DNA from: Leucobacter sp.
GTDB taxonomy: Bacteria; Actinomycetota; Actinomycetes; Actinomycetales; Microbacteriaceae
DNA: 5,184 nt
Assembly (NCBI GenBank): GCA_031178565.1
Contig: JAPSIU010000218.1
Coordinates: 1 to 5,184 of the forward strand
Direction: 5' to 3'
Program-made: the position numbers and the translations under genes
Notes under the pieces: model-generated
What the model was told of the DNA's origin: nothing
Database searches by the model: none
The model's input: only the letters and a program-made list of their open reading frames with translations
In this document: in pieces, positions 1-4,355 of the stretch
How positions within the stretch are numbered: position 1 is the stretch's first letter
Layout: each line of letters starts with the position of its first letter

Positions 1-89
1 GGCATAGGGTGCCGGTGTTGCAGCCCGCCGTGGTTGCGGGCGCGCTCGTGCCGCCCGTGATCCCGCCCGCCGCCCGTTTGCTCGTAGCT
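1..89. other. Unassigned left edge, no supported gene
   Basis: No gene can be supported here. One plus-strand frame (from position 3) stays open with GC-rich third positions and encodes a hydrophobic, proline-rich stretch. It would have to run through the palindrome at 90-125 into antisense sequence of the Rid gene, so it is not convincing. The other plus frames meet a stop (TAG at 5, TGA at 58). The stretch may be intergenic or the edge of a neighbouring gene. Confidence 0.4.
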
Positions 90-125
90 TGGAAATGGGC
101 GGGGTGCGCACCCCGCCCATTTCCA
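90..125 (-). terminator. Perfect 36-base palindrome, likely terminator of the Rid gene
   Basis: Positions 90-107 and 108-125 are exact reverse complements, giving 18-base arms with no spacer and a GC-rich core (GGGCGGGGTGC/GCACCCCGCCC). It begins 13 bases beyond the minus-strand stop codon at 139, where a terminator would be expected. No run of T follows on either strand, so it is not a textbook intrinsic terminator; U-tract-free hairpins are commonly proposed as terminators in high-GC actinobacteria. Being symmetric, it could also stop transcription arriving from the left. Confidence 0.7.
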
Positions 126-138
126 TGCCGGTCCGGGA

Positions 139-540
139 TTACTGCAGGACCCGGACCCGCTGCGCGCCCTTGACCGCCACCGCCTCGAATTCGATCTTCA
201 TCCGCGGGTCGGCGAGCTGCACGCCGGCGAGCATCGAGCCGCAGGCCGGGGGATTGTCGCCGAATGCCTCCCGCAGCGCCTCGTCCATCTCGAACGCGTA
301 GGCGATATCGGTGGTGTAGGGGTGGAACCAGACGACTTCGTCGAGCGAGAACCCCTGGCTCTCGAGGCGCTCCTGCATCGTGCGGAGGGCCTGCCGGGCC
401 TGATCGAGTGGGCTTTCGGGGATATTGCCTTCGGCGTCGTGGCCGCCGAGACCGGAGACGAACATCGTCTCCTCGGTCGACAGGGCCAGGGCGAAGGGGT
501 GCGGGATTCCTTCTGGGCGAAGGGCCTTCCAGGTTGACAC
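139..540 (-). CDS. Rid (YjgF/YER057c/UK114) family protein lacking the deaminase arginine
   Basis: This 133-residue protein has the length and layout of the Rid family, small trimeric cytosolic proteins; RidA hydrolyses reactive enamine/imine intermediates to 2-oxo acids. Family signs are FVSGLGG (residues 27-33), the helix QARQALRTMQERLESQG (47-63) and the C-terminal strand KIEFEAVAV (115-123), whose Glu117 matches Glu120 of E. coli RidA. The segment matching E. coli PARSC (Arg105) reads PPACGSM (97-103), so the substrate-carboxylate-binding arginine is absent. That places it with Rid subgroups lacking Arg, not true RidA, and imine deaminase activity is doubtful. The start chosen is GTG at 540, preceded by AAAGGAG with a 7-base spacer; the frame is open further upstream but shows no family similarity. 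It lies 134 bases downstream of the regulator gene on the same strand and may be cotranscribed or have its own promoter. Confidence 0.9.
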   Translation of the reverse strand: MSTWKALRPEGIPHPFALALSTEETMFVSGLGGHDAEGNIPESPLDQARQALRTMQERLESQGFSLDEVVWFHPYTTDIAYAFEMDEALREAFGDNPPACGSMLAGVQLADPRMKIEFEAVAVKGAQRVRVLQ

Positions 541-547
541 GTGAGCT

Positions 548-554
548 CTCCTTT
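548..554 (-). promoter_or_regulatory. Ribosome binding site fixing the GTG start of the Rid gene
   Basis: On the minus strand AAAGGAG is followed by 7 bases and GTG at 540. The site decides against longer N-terminal extensions, which remain open upstream as far as 747. Confidence 0.8.
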
Positions 555-607
555 GGGTCTGATGCCGGCGAATCCGCCCGCCGAAACGCGGGGTCCGTCG
601 GCTCGAC

Positions 608-635
608 GCTATCAGAGGAGGATCTTTTAGGTCAA
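608..635 (-). promoter_or_regulatory. Candidate promoter of the Rid gene
   Basis: In the AT-richest part of the gap between regulator and Rid gene, the minus strand carries TTGACC (635-630) and, after 16 bases, GATAGC (613-608). The -35 match is good and the -10 match is only three of six. The predicted leader would be about 60 bases. The match is suggestive only. Confidence 0.3.
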
Positions 636-674
636 TGCTTGTGCTCGTAAAAGGAATGCTAGTGTCGCCCTCGA

Positions 675-1241
675 TCACTCGCCGGGGGAGAGCCGGGGGA
701 AGGTGTGGATGATCCAGACCTCGGCCTCGGCGTCGACCGCCTGCCACCGGTGGGTCCGGTTGGCCAGGTACGTCGCGTAGTCGCCGGCCTGGAGGAGGGT
801 CTCTTCGCCGACGGGCCCCACGCGGATGCTTCCGCGCTGCACGATGACGTGCTCGCGCGCGCCGGGTCCGTGCGAGGGCGAGGTCTCGATCGCGTCGGCG
901 CGGAAGACCTGGTGGTGCAGCTCGAGGGTCCCGGATCCGATGACCTGATTGCGCACCACGCGTCCGTCGCTCGCGTCGTCGGAGATGTCGAGGCCTTCGC
1001 CCGCGCGCACGACCTCGACCTCGGAGCGGACCTCGATGGCGATGAGCGAGTTCACGGAGACGTCGAAGGTCTCCGCGATCGAGATGAGCGTCTCGAGCGT
1101 GGGGTTCGTGCGCCCCCGCTCGACCTTGAAGAGTGTGGCCTTCGCGATCCCGGATCGTTCGCTGAGCTGGGAGAGCGAGAGGCCGTGGGATTCGCGCAGC
1201 TGCCGCACATTCTCCGCGAGGGCTTCGATGTGATGGTTCAT
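675..1241 (-). CDS. XRE-family transcription regulator with C-terminal cupin sensor domain
   Basis: The 188-residue protein has an XRE-type helix-turn-helix at residues 9-64 (core LSLSQLSERSGIAKATLFKV, ERGRTNPTLETL, then SVNSLI). A cupin_2 domain follows at about 110-180, with HGPGAREHVIVQRGSIRVG (124-142) and GDYATYLANRTHRW (153-166). This is the architecture of PuuR-like and related regulators of amine and amino-acid catabolism, in which the cupin is thought to sense a small ligand. The start is ATG at 1241 (MNHHIEALAENVRQ), the last methionine before the DNA-binding domain. Its Shine-Dalgarno site is poor, and the open frame upstream runs into the promoter region and shows no domain. The gene is divergent from the FAH-cupin-C26 operon, so it probably controls that operon and itself. 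Whether it represses or activates cannot be read directly, but dyads over the operon promoter favour repression. Confidence 0.92.
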   Translation of the reverse strand: MNHHIEALAENVRQLRESHGLSLSQLSERSGIAKATLFKVERGRTNPTLETLISIAETFDVSVNSLIAIEVRSEVEVVRAGEGLDISDDASDGRVVRNQVIGSGTLELHHQVFRADAIETSPSHGPGAREHVIVQRGSIRVGPVGEETLLQAGDYATYLANRTHRWQAVDAEAEVWIIHTFPRLSPGE

Positions 1242-1357
1242 CTGCTCATTGTTCCATTCGTTCCGCGCTGGTGTCGTCGAATCGCCGGAAGGGGGTGCTT
1301 CGGTGCTCCGGGCATCGCGTCCCGGAGCCGGGGGTGGAAGCGTGGTTCGGGCACCGA

Positions 1358-1385
1358 TTGTGTATCGTAGGAGTACGAGTATACT
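1358..1385 (+). promoter_or_regulatory. Probable sigma-70-type promoter of the FAH-cupin-C26 operon
   Basis: TTGTGT (1358-1363), a 16-base spacer and TATACT (1380-1385) form a plausible housekeeping promoter in an AT-rich patch of an otherwise GC-rich window. The -10 is five of six and the -35 is three of six. Transcription would start near 1391-1393, about 60 bases before the ATG at 1454. Confidence 0.55.
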
Positions 1386-1392
1386 ATTGTAA
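1364..1392 (-). promoter_or_regulatory. Candidate promoter of the XRE/cupin regulator
   Basis: On the minus strand TTACAA (1392-1387) is separated by 17 bases from TACGAT (1369-1364). The -10 is four of six and the -35 is weak. It overlaps face to face with the operon promoter at 1358-1385, so one bound regulator could control both. The leader to ATG at 1241 would be about 115 bases. Confidence 0.35.
1365..1385. promoter_or_regulatory. Candidate operator: two abutting palindromes over the promoter
   Basis: TCGTA-GGAG-TACGA (1365-1378) is a 5-base-arm inverted repeat filling the promoter spacer. AGTATACT (1378-1385) is a perfect 8-base palindrome covering the -10 box. Dyads in these positions are typical repressor sites, and the divergent XRE regulator is the obvious candidate to bind them. 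A related half-site, TCGTAAAAGG (645-654), occurs upstream of the Rid gene. Binding is inferred. Confidence 0.45.
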
Positions 1393-1400
1393 TGACCAAA

Positions 1401-1430
1401 CCCGTGCGTGATCGACCGGTCTCGCACGGG
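1401..1430. promoter_or_regulatory. Inverted repeat in the operon leader
   Basis: CCCGTGCG (1401-1408) and CGCACGGG (1423-1430) are perfect 8-base arms around 14 bases that include the palindrome GACCGGTC (1414-1421). It lies about 10 bases after the predicted transcription start and ends 12 bases before the Shine-Dalgarno site. It could be a downstream operator or an mRNA 5' stem-loop affecting stability. Confidence 0.5.
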
Positions 1431-1453
1431 AGTTCCCGACGCAGGAGGTTCAG

Positions 1454-2299
1454 ATGACACAGGCAATTCACTTCGAGGACGGCGACGGACGCCGATTCCT
1501 GGGGCGGCTCGACGGAACCACCATCACCACTGCGGACGAAGCCCCCGAGGCCGGCTTCGTGCCGACCGAGGACGCCTGGGAGGCGATCGCGGGGGCGAAC
1601 GGGGCGACGCACGACATCGCCGATGTGCACGTGCTCGCCCCCAATCGCCCGGGCAAGATCCTCGCGATCGGCCTCAACTACATGTCTCACGTCGAGGAGA
1701 CGAGCCTCAAGCTGCCCGACGTCCCCATGATGTTCGCCAAGTTCCCCAGCTCGGTGACCGGTGCATTCGATCCGATCGTGATCCCGCGCGAGGAGACCCG
1801 GACCGATTTCGAGGGCGAACTCGGTGTCATCATCTCGAAGCCGGCCTACCGCGTCGCGAAGGAGGACGCCTGGGACTACGTCGGCGGGTTCACCGTGCTC
1901 AACGACGTCTCCGGGAGGCGCGCACAGCTCGAGACTCCGATGAAGCAGTTCACGCTGGGCAAGAGCTTCGACACCTTCACCCCGGTCGGCCCGGCGGTCG
2001 TGAGCCCGGACTCCTTCCCCGACGCCGAAGCGCGCGACAACCTCCCGGTGCGCACCACGGTCTCGGGCGAGCTGATGCAGAACGGCAACACGAACCAGTT
2101 CATCTTCGACATCCCGTCGATCATCGCCTACCTGAGCCAGGGCATCACCCTCGAGCCCGGCGACCTCATCGCGACCGGCACGCCCGGCGGTGTCGGAGAC
2201 GAGCGGAAGCCGCCGCGCTACCTGCTGCCCGGCGACGTGGTCGAGGTGGAGATCCCCGGCGTCGGGAAGATCGTCAACACCGTGCAGGCGGAGGCGTAG
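1454..2299 (+). CDS. FAH-family (fumarylacetoacetate hydrolase fold) hydrolase/lyase
   Basis: This 281-residue protein has a short N-terminal domain (about 1-65) and a full FAH catalytic domain (about 66-280). Visible motifs are GLNYMSHVEE (73-82), which contains the His79/Glu82 pair matching the catalytic H-x-x-E dyad of FAHD1. The divalent-metal ligands are Glu120 and Glu122 in DFEGELGVII and Asp151 in VLNDVS. Also present are the active-site lysine in GKSFDTF (Lys170) and LEPGDLIATGTPGGVG (233-248). Members are cytosolic Mg/Mn enzymes that hydrolyse or decarboxylate acylpyruvates and related 2-oxo acids, often late in aromatic-compound breakdown. Which reaction occurs here cannot be assigned. 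The usual S-x-R-D-x-Q segment reads SGRRAQ (153-158), a small departure. The start is ATG at 1454 with AGGAGG (1443-1448) five bases upstream. It is the first gene of the operon, and the next gene starts 3 bases after its stop. Confidence 0.93.
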   Translation: MTQAIHFEDGDGRRFLGRLDGTTITTADEAPEAGFVPTEDAWEAIAGANGATHDIADVHVLAPNRPGKILAIGLNYMSHVEETSLKLPDVPMMFAKFPSSVTGAFDPIVIPREETRTDFEGELGVIISKPAYRVAKEDAWDYVGGFTVLNDVSGRRAQLETPMKQFTLGKSFDTFTPVGPAVVSPDSFPDAEARDNLPVRTTVSGELMQNGNTNQFIFDIPSIIAYLSQGITLEPGDLIATGTPGGVGDERKPPRYLLPGDVVEVEIPGVGKIVNTVQAEA

Positions 2300-2302
2300 A
2301 TC

Positions 2303-2701
2303 ATGAGGATCATCCCCGAGGGCGACCGCGGTTACGTCTACAACGGCAGGTTCACCGGGCCCGTGCAGCTCGAGATGGTCTTCGAGGCCGCTGCGGCTCC
2401 CGGGGACACCGCCCCGAGCGCCTCCGACGCGGACATCGCGCGCGTGCACCACGAGGACGGCGCCGTCACCAACTGGCACAGCCACCCGGGGGGCCAGATC
2501 CTGATGCTCGTCAGCGGGAGGGCGCGCGTCGGCAACGCCGACGGCACCAGCACCGACGTCCTGCCCGGCACCTTCGTGCAGACCGCGCCCGGCGAGCCGC
2601 ACTGGCACGGCGCGGACGAGGGAAGCGACTGCACCTGGCTCGCGATCACGTGGGGCGTCACCGACTGGACCGACGACGTCCCGCTGGATCCCGGGGTATG
2701 A
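2303..2701 (+). CDS. Small single-domain cupin, hydroxynitrile-lyase-like
   Basis: This is a 132-residue one-domain cupin. Motif 1 is NWHSHPGGQILMLVSGRARV (57-76) and motif 2 is PGTFVQTAPGEPHWHGA (88-104). His59, His61, Gln65 and His100 match the His-His-Gln-His metal set known in cupin hydroxynitrile lyases such as that of Granulicella tundricola, and the surrounding W-H-x-H-P-x-G-Q and PGExHWHGA text is also very similar. This predicts a metal-bound (Mn or Fe) enzyme, not a pure sensor. The real reaction is unknown, since related small cupins are annotated only as cupin_2 proteins. The start is ATG at 2303, with GGAGG (2290-2294) lying within the end of the FAH gene, eight bases away. The stop overlaps the next start (ATGA), so translation is probably coupled. 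Confidence 0.85.
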   Translation: MRIIPEGDRGYVYNGRFTGPVQLEMVFEAAAAPGDTAPSASDADIARVHHEDGAVTNWHSHPGGQILMLVSGRARVGNADGTSTDVLPGTFVQTAPGEPHWHGADEGSDCTWLAITWGVTDWTDDVPLDPGV

Positions 2702-3441
2702 GGACTCCGCTCATCGCCATCATCGGCGACCGGAAGCGAGCGACCTCGGGTCCGTGGGTCGACGTGCTCACCGACGGGAATCCGCACACCTACATCGAGG
2801 CGGTCTCGGACGGCGGCGGTGCGCCGATCATCTTCCCCGCGATCCCCGTCCACCTCGCCGAGACGGAACGGCTGCTCGACCTCGTCGACGGCGTGTTCCT
2901 CCCGGGCGGACGAGACATCGACGCCGCCTTCTACGGACAGCCGGCGCACGCCGAGAACGACCCGCCGCTGAGCCTGCGCGATGAACTCGAGATCGAGTTC
3001 GTGCGAGGAGCGCGCCGTCGCGGAATGCCGGTGCTCGGAGCGTGCAGGGGCATGCAGGTGATGAACGTCGCCCTCGGGGGAACCCTCGAACAGCACCTCG
3101 GAGACCGGGTCGAGCCGACTCCCCATCGTGATACGGTCGGCGTCTTCACGACGCACGAGGTGCGTATCGCCGACGGCAGCCGGCTCGCCGCCATCGTCGG
3201 CACCGGGTCCTTCGAGATCGCGTCGCATCATCATCAGGCCGTCGAGAGGATCGCCGACGGTTTCGTCGCGACCGCCTGGGCCGCCGACGGGGTGATCGAG
3301 GCCCTCGAAACGGAGGGCGACGAGTTCTGCCTCGGGGTGCAGTGGCACCCCGAGCAGCAGCTCGACGTCGAGGGGCGCGCGCTCGCGCGGGCGTTCGTGG
3401 AGGCCGCCGGCGCATACGGCGAGTCGCGAAACCGGATCTGA
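2698..3441 (+). CDS. Gamma-glutamyl-gamma-aminobutyrate hydrolase-like protein (peptidase C26, PuuD-like)
   Basis: This 247-residue protein has the class-I glutamine amidotransferase fold of peptidase family C26. Landmarks are PLIAIIGDR (4-12), the oxyanion-type strand GVFLPGGRDIDAAFYG (65-80), the nucleophile elbow GACRGMQVMN (114-123) with Cys116, SHHHQAV (176-182), and GVQWHPE (213-219) with His217 and Glu219. The Cys-His-Glu triad is complete and the length matches E. coli PuuD, which frees GABA from gamma-glutamyl-GABA in putrescine breakdown. No gamma-glutamyl ligase is in the window, so the substrate need not be gamma-glutamyl-GABA. The start ATG at 2698 overlaps the cupin stop by four bases, and no strong Shine-Dalgarno site is needed if it is coupled. 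It is the last gene of the operon, with an 81-base gap to the next gene. Confidence 0.92.
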   Translation: MRTPLIAIIGDRKRATSGPWVDVLTDGNPHTYIEAVSDGGGAPIIFPAIPVHLAETERLLDLVDGVFLPGGRDIDAAFYGQPAHAENDPPLSLRDELEIEFVRGARRRGMPVLGACRGMQVMNVALGGTLEQHLGDRVEPTPHRDTVGVFTTHEVRIADGSRLAAIVGTGSFEIASHHHQAVERIADGFVATAWAADGVIEALETEGDEFCLGVQWHPEQQLDVEGRALARAFVEAAGAYGESRNRI

Positions 3442-3447
3442 GATCCG
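3433..3447. repeat. Inverted repeat straddling the C26 stop codon
   Basis: CGGATCT-G-AGATCCG has perfect 7-base arms around one base, with the TGA stop (3439-3441) in its centre. A weaker stem, CGGGC-ggact-GCCCG, follows at 3457-3471. Neither is followed by a T run. Together they could weakly end the operon transcript or be a protein site. Confidence 0.35.
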
Positions 3448-3470
3448 CTGAGGCCCCGGGCGGACTGCCC

Positions 3471-3488
3471 GCGGTCGCGGTCGCGGTC
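3471..3488. repeat. Three tandem copies of GCGGTC
   Basis: Three perfect six-base copies lie in the 81-base gap before the 109-residue gene, ending 22 bases before its Shine-Dalgarno site. This may be ordinary slippage in GC-rich non-coding DNA. Confidence 0.6.
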
Positions 3489-3522
3489 GCGCGCGGGCGA
3501 GGCGTCTGCGAAGGAGGACGTG

Positions 3523-3852
3523 ATGAGAGTGATCGTGGGAGCCGAAGAGCTCGCGGTGGCCGAGGCCGAGGCCCTGACGGAGCTCTCGGTGGTGTGCCTG
3601 GGTCGGCGCGACGACTTGGCGAGCGCACTTCACGATGCTGGACTCGGGGAGCTCGAGGAGGAATCGTACGCCTGGCTCGACATCGAGGGGCTGCGATCCC
3701 TGGCGCGGCGAGCCGTCGTCGGGCCGACGCGCGAGTGGGAGCAGGGCTTTGCCGCGATGATCTCGTACGCGCGCGGCCGAGGATGGGTGAGGGGCGTCCG
3801 TGTCCGCGCCCACGTCGACTTCCCCGAGGACGAATCCCCGAAAGAATTCTGA
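3523..3852 (+). CDS. Conserved-looking hypothetical protein, 109 residues
   Basis: I do not recognise a named domain. The protein is acidic in its first half and soluble, with no signal peptide or membrane segment. It starts MRVIVGAEELAVAEAEALTE. A tryptophan/aromatic-rich second half includes YAWLDIEGLRSLARRA (49-64), EWEQGFAAMISYARGRGW (71-88) and VRAHVDFPED (94-103), a texture I associate with small uncharacterised actinobacterial proteins. ATG at 3523 is preferred over GTG at 3520 because AAGGAGG (3511-3517) is five bases before the ATG but only two before the GTG. Third codon positions are strongly G/C, supporting real coding. It lies between the catabolic operon and the DGPF/sigma pair and could belong to either transcript. 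Confidence 0.75.
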   Translation: MRVIVGAEELAVAEAEALTELSVVCLGRRDDLASALHDAGLGELEEESYAWLDIEGLRSLARRAVVGPTREWEQGFAAMISYARGRGWVRGVRVRAHVDFPEDESPKEF

Positions 3853-3858
3853 GGAGGC

Positions 3859-3885
3859 TGTCGATCCCGCGCCCCTCCGTGCGTC
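3859..3885 (+). promoter_or_regulatory. Candidate ECF42-type promoter upstream of the DGPF gene
   Basis: TGTCGA (3859-3864), 17 bases, then CGTC (3882-3885). From memory, the reported ECF42 target signature is TGTCGA at -35 and CG(A/T)C at -10. The site starts 7 bases after the stop of the preceding gene and lies about 90 bases before the DGPF start, so the sigma factor encoded here would drive its own DGPF-sigma operon. Confidence 0.55.
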
Positions 3886-3974
3886 ATCATGGTGTCGGGC
3901 CGGCCGGCTCGGCACCCGCGACCCGCACGCGATGCGCGCAGCGCACGCGAGGCGGGAGACCCAACGGAGGAATC

Positions 3975-4322
3975 ATGAAGTACGCACTACTGCTCATGGG
4001 GCACGTCGGCGACCCGGCGTGCGGCGAGGACGGCGGCGCGAGCCCCGAGGAGTTCTTCGCCTTCGACAAGGAGATCACCGACGCGGGCGTCGTGGTCGCC
4101 TCGTTCGCACTCGAGGATCCCGAGCACGGCGTCACCGTCGGCAGCGACGAGCAGGGCGAGCGGATCGTGTCGTCCGGGCCCTTCGCCGAGGTTCGCGAGT
4201 TCGTGGGCGGCGGCTACATCATCGACGTCGCGAACGTGGACGAGGCCATCGCGTGGGCGCGCAAGAGCCCCGCTTCGGCGCCGGGCGGTCACGTCGAGAT
4301 CCGCCCCCTCGCGCCGTACTGA
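3975..4322 (+). CDS. YCII-related (DGPF domain) protein
   Basis: This 115-residue protein of the YCII-related superfamily shows MKYALLLMGH (1-10), SPEEFFAFDKEITDAGVVV (23-41), SSGPFAEVREFVGGGYIIDV (66-85), DEAIAWARKSP (89-99) and the C-terminal HVEIRPL (106-112). Such ferredoxin-like-fold proteins are cytosolic and mostly uncharacterised. Actinobacterial DGPF proteins are typically encoded beside ECF42 sigma factors and are their main known targets. The name-giving Asp-Gly-Pro-Phe motif is Ser-Gly-Pro-Phe here. The start is ATG at 3975, with GGAGG (3966-3970) four bases upstream. The stop lies within the first 20-base repeat, and the sigma gene starts 34 bases later, so the two are probably one transcript. 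Confidence 0.9.
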   Translation: MKYALLLMGHVGDPACGEDGGASPEEFFAFDKEITDAGVVVASFALEDPEHGVTVGSDEQGERIVSSGPFAEVREFVGGGYIIDVANVDEAIAWARKSPASAPGGHVEIRPLAPY

Positions 4323-4355
4323 TCTGGATTGATCTGTACTGATCCGGACTGATCC
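4316..4355. repeat. Two 20-base direct repeats between the DGPF and sigma genes
   Basis: GTACTGATCTGGATTGATCT (4316-4335) and GTACTGATCCGGACTGATCC (4336-4355) match at 17 of 20 positions, and all three differences are T/C. Each copy is itself built of roughly 10-base units, so GATC recurs every 10 bases (4321, 4331, 4341, 4351). The first copy includes the DGPF gene's last codon and stop. The second ends at the base before the sigma GTG. Confidence 0.85.

Noticed and set aside
89..301. Small plus-strand open frame starting in the terminator palindrome
   Set aside because: It begins one base before the left arm, runs through the whole palindrome and then reads the antisense of the Rid gene, with no Shine-Dalgarno site or family similarity.
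541..747. N-terminal extension of the Rid protein
   Set aside because: The extension overlaps the regulator gene and has no family similarity, while GTG 540 has a well-placed AAAGGAG.
1242..1466. N-terminal extension of the XRE regulator
   Set aside because: It would translate the promoter region and yields no domain. The helix-turn-helix begins a few residues after ATG 1241.
1408..2697. A plus-strand frame open from 1408 that would extend the C26 protein to 677 residues
   Set aside because: The first 430 codons read the FAH and cupin genes out of frame and give Arg-rich nonsense. The C26 family start fits ATG 2698, which overlaps the cupin stop.
1238..3915. Very long open frames on the minus strand opposite the FAH, cupin and C26 genes (1238-2608 and 2338-3915)
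   Set aside because: They are low-complexity Arg/Asp/Gly-rich translations antisense to genes with complete catalytic motifs. Such shadow frames are expected in GC-rich coding DNA.
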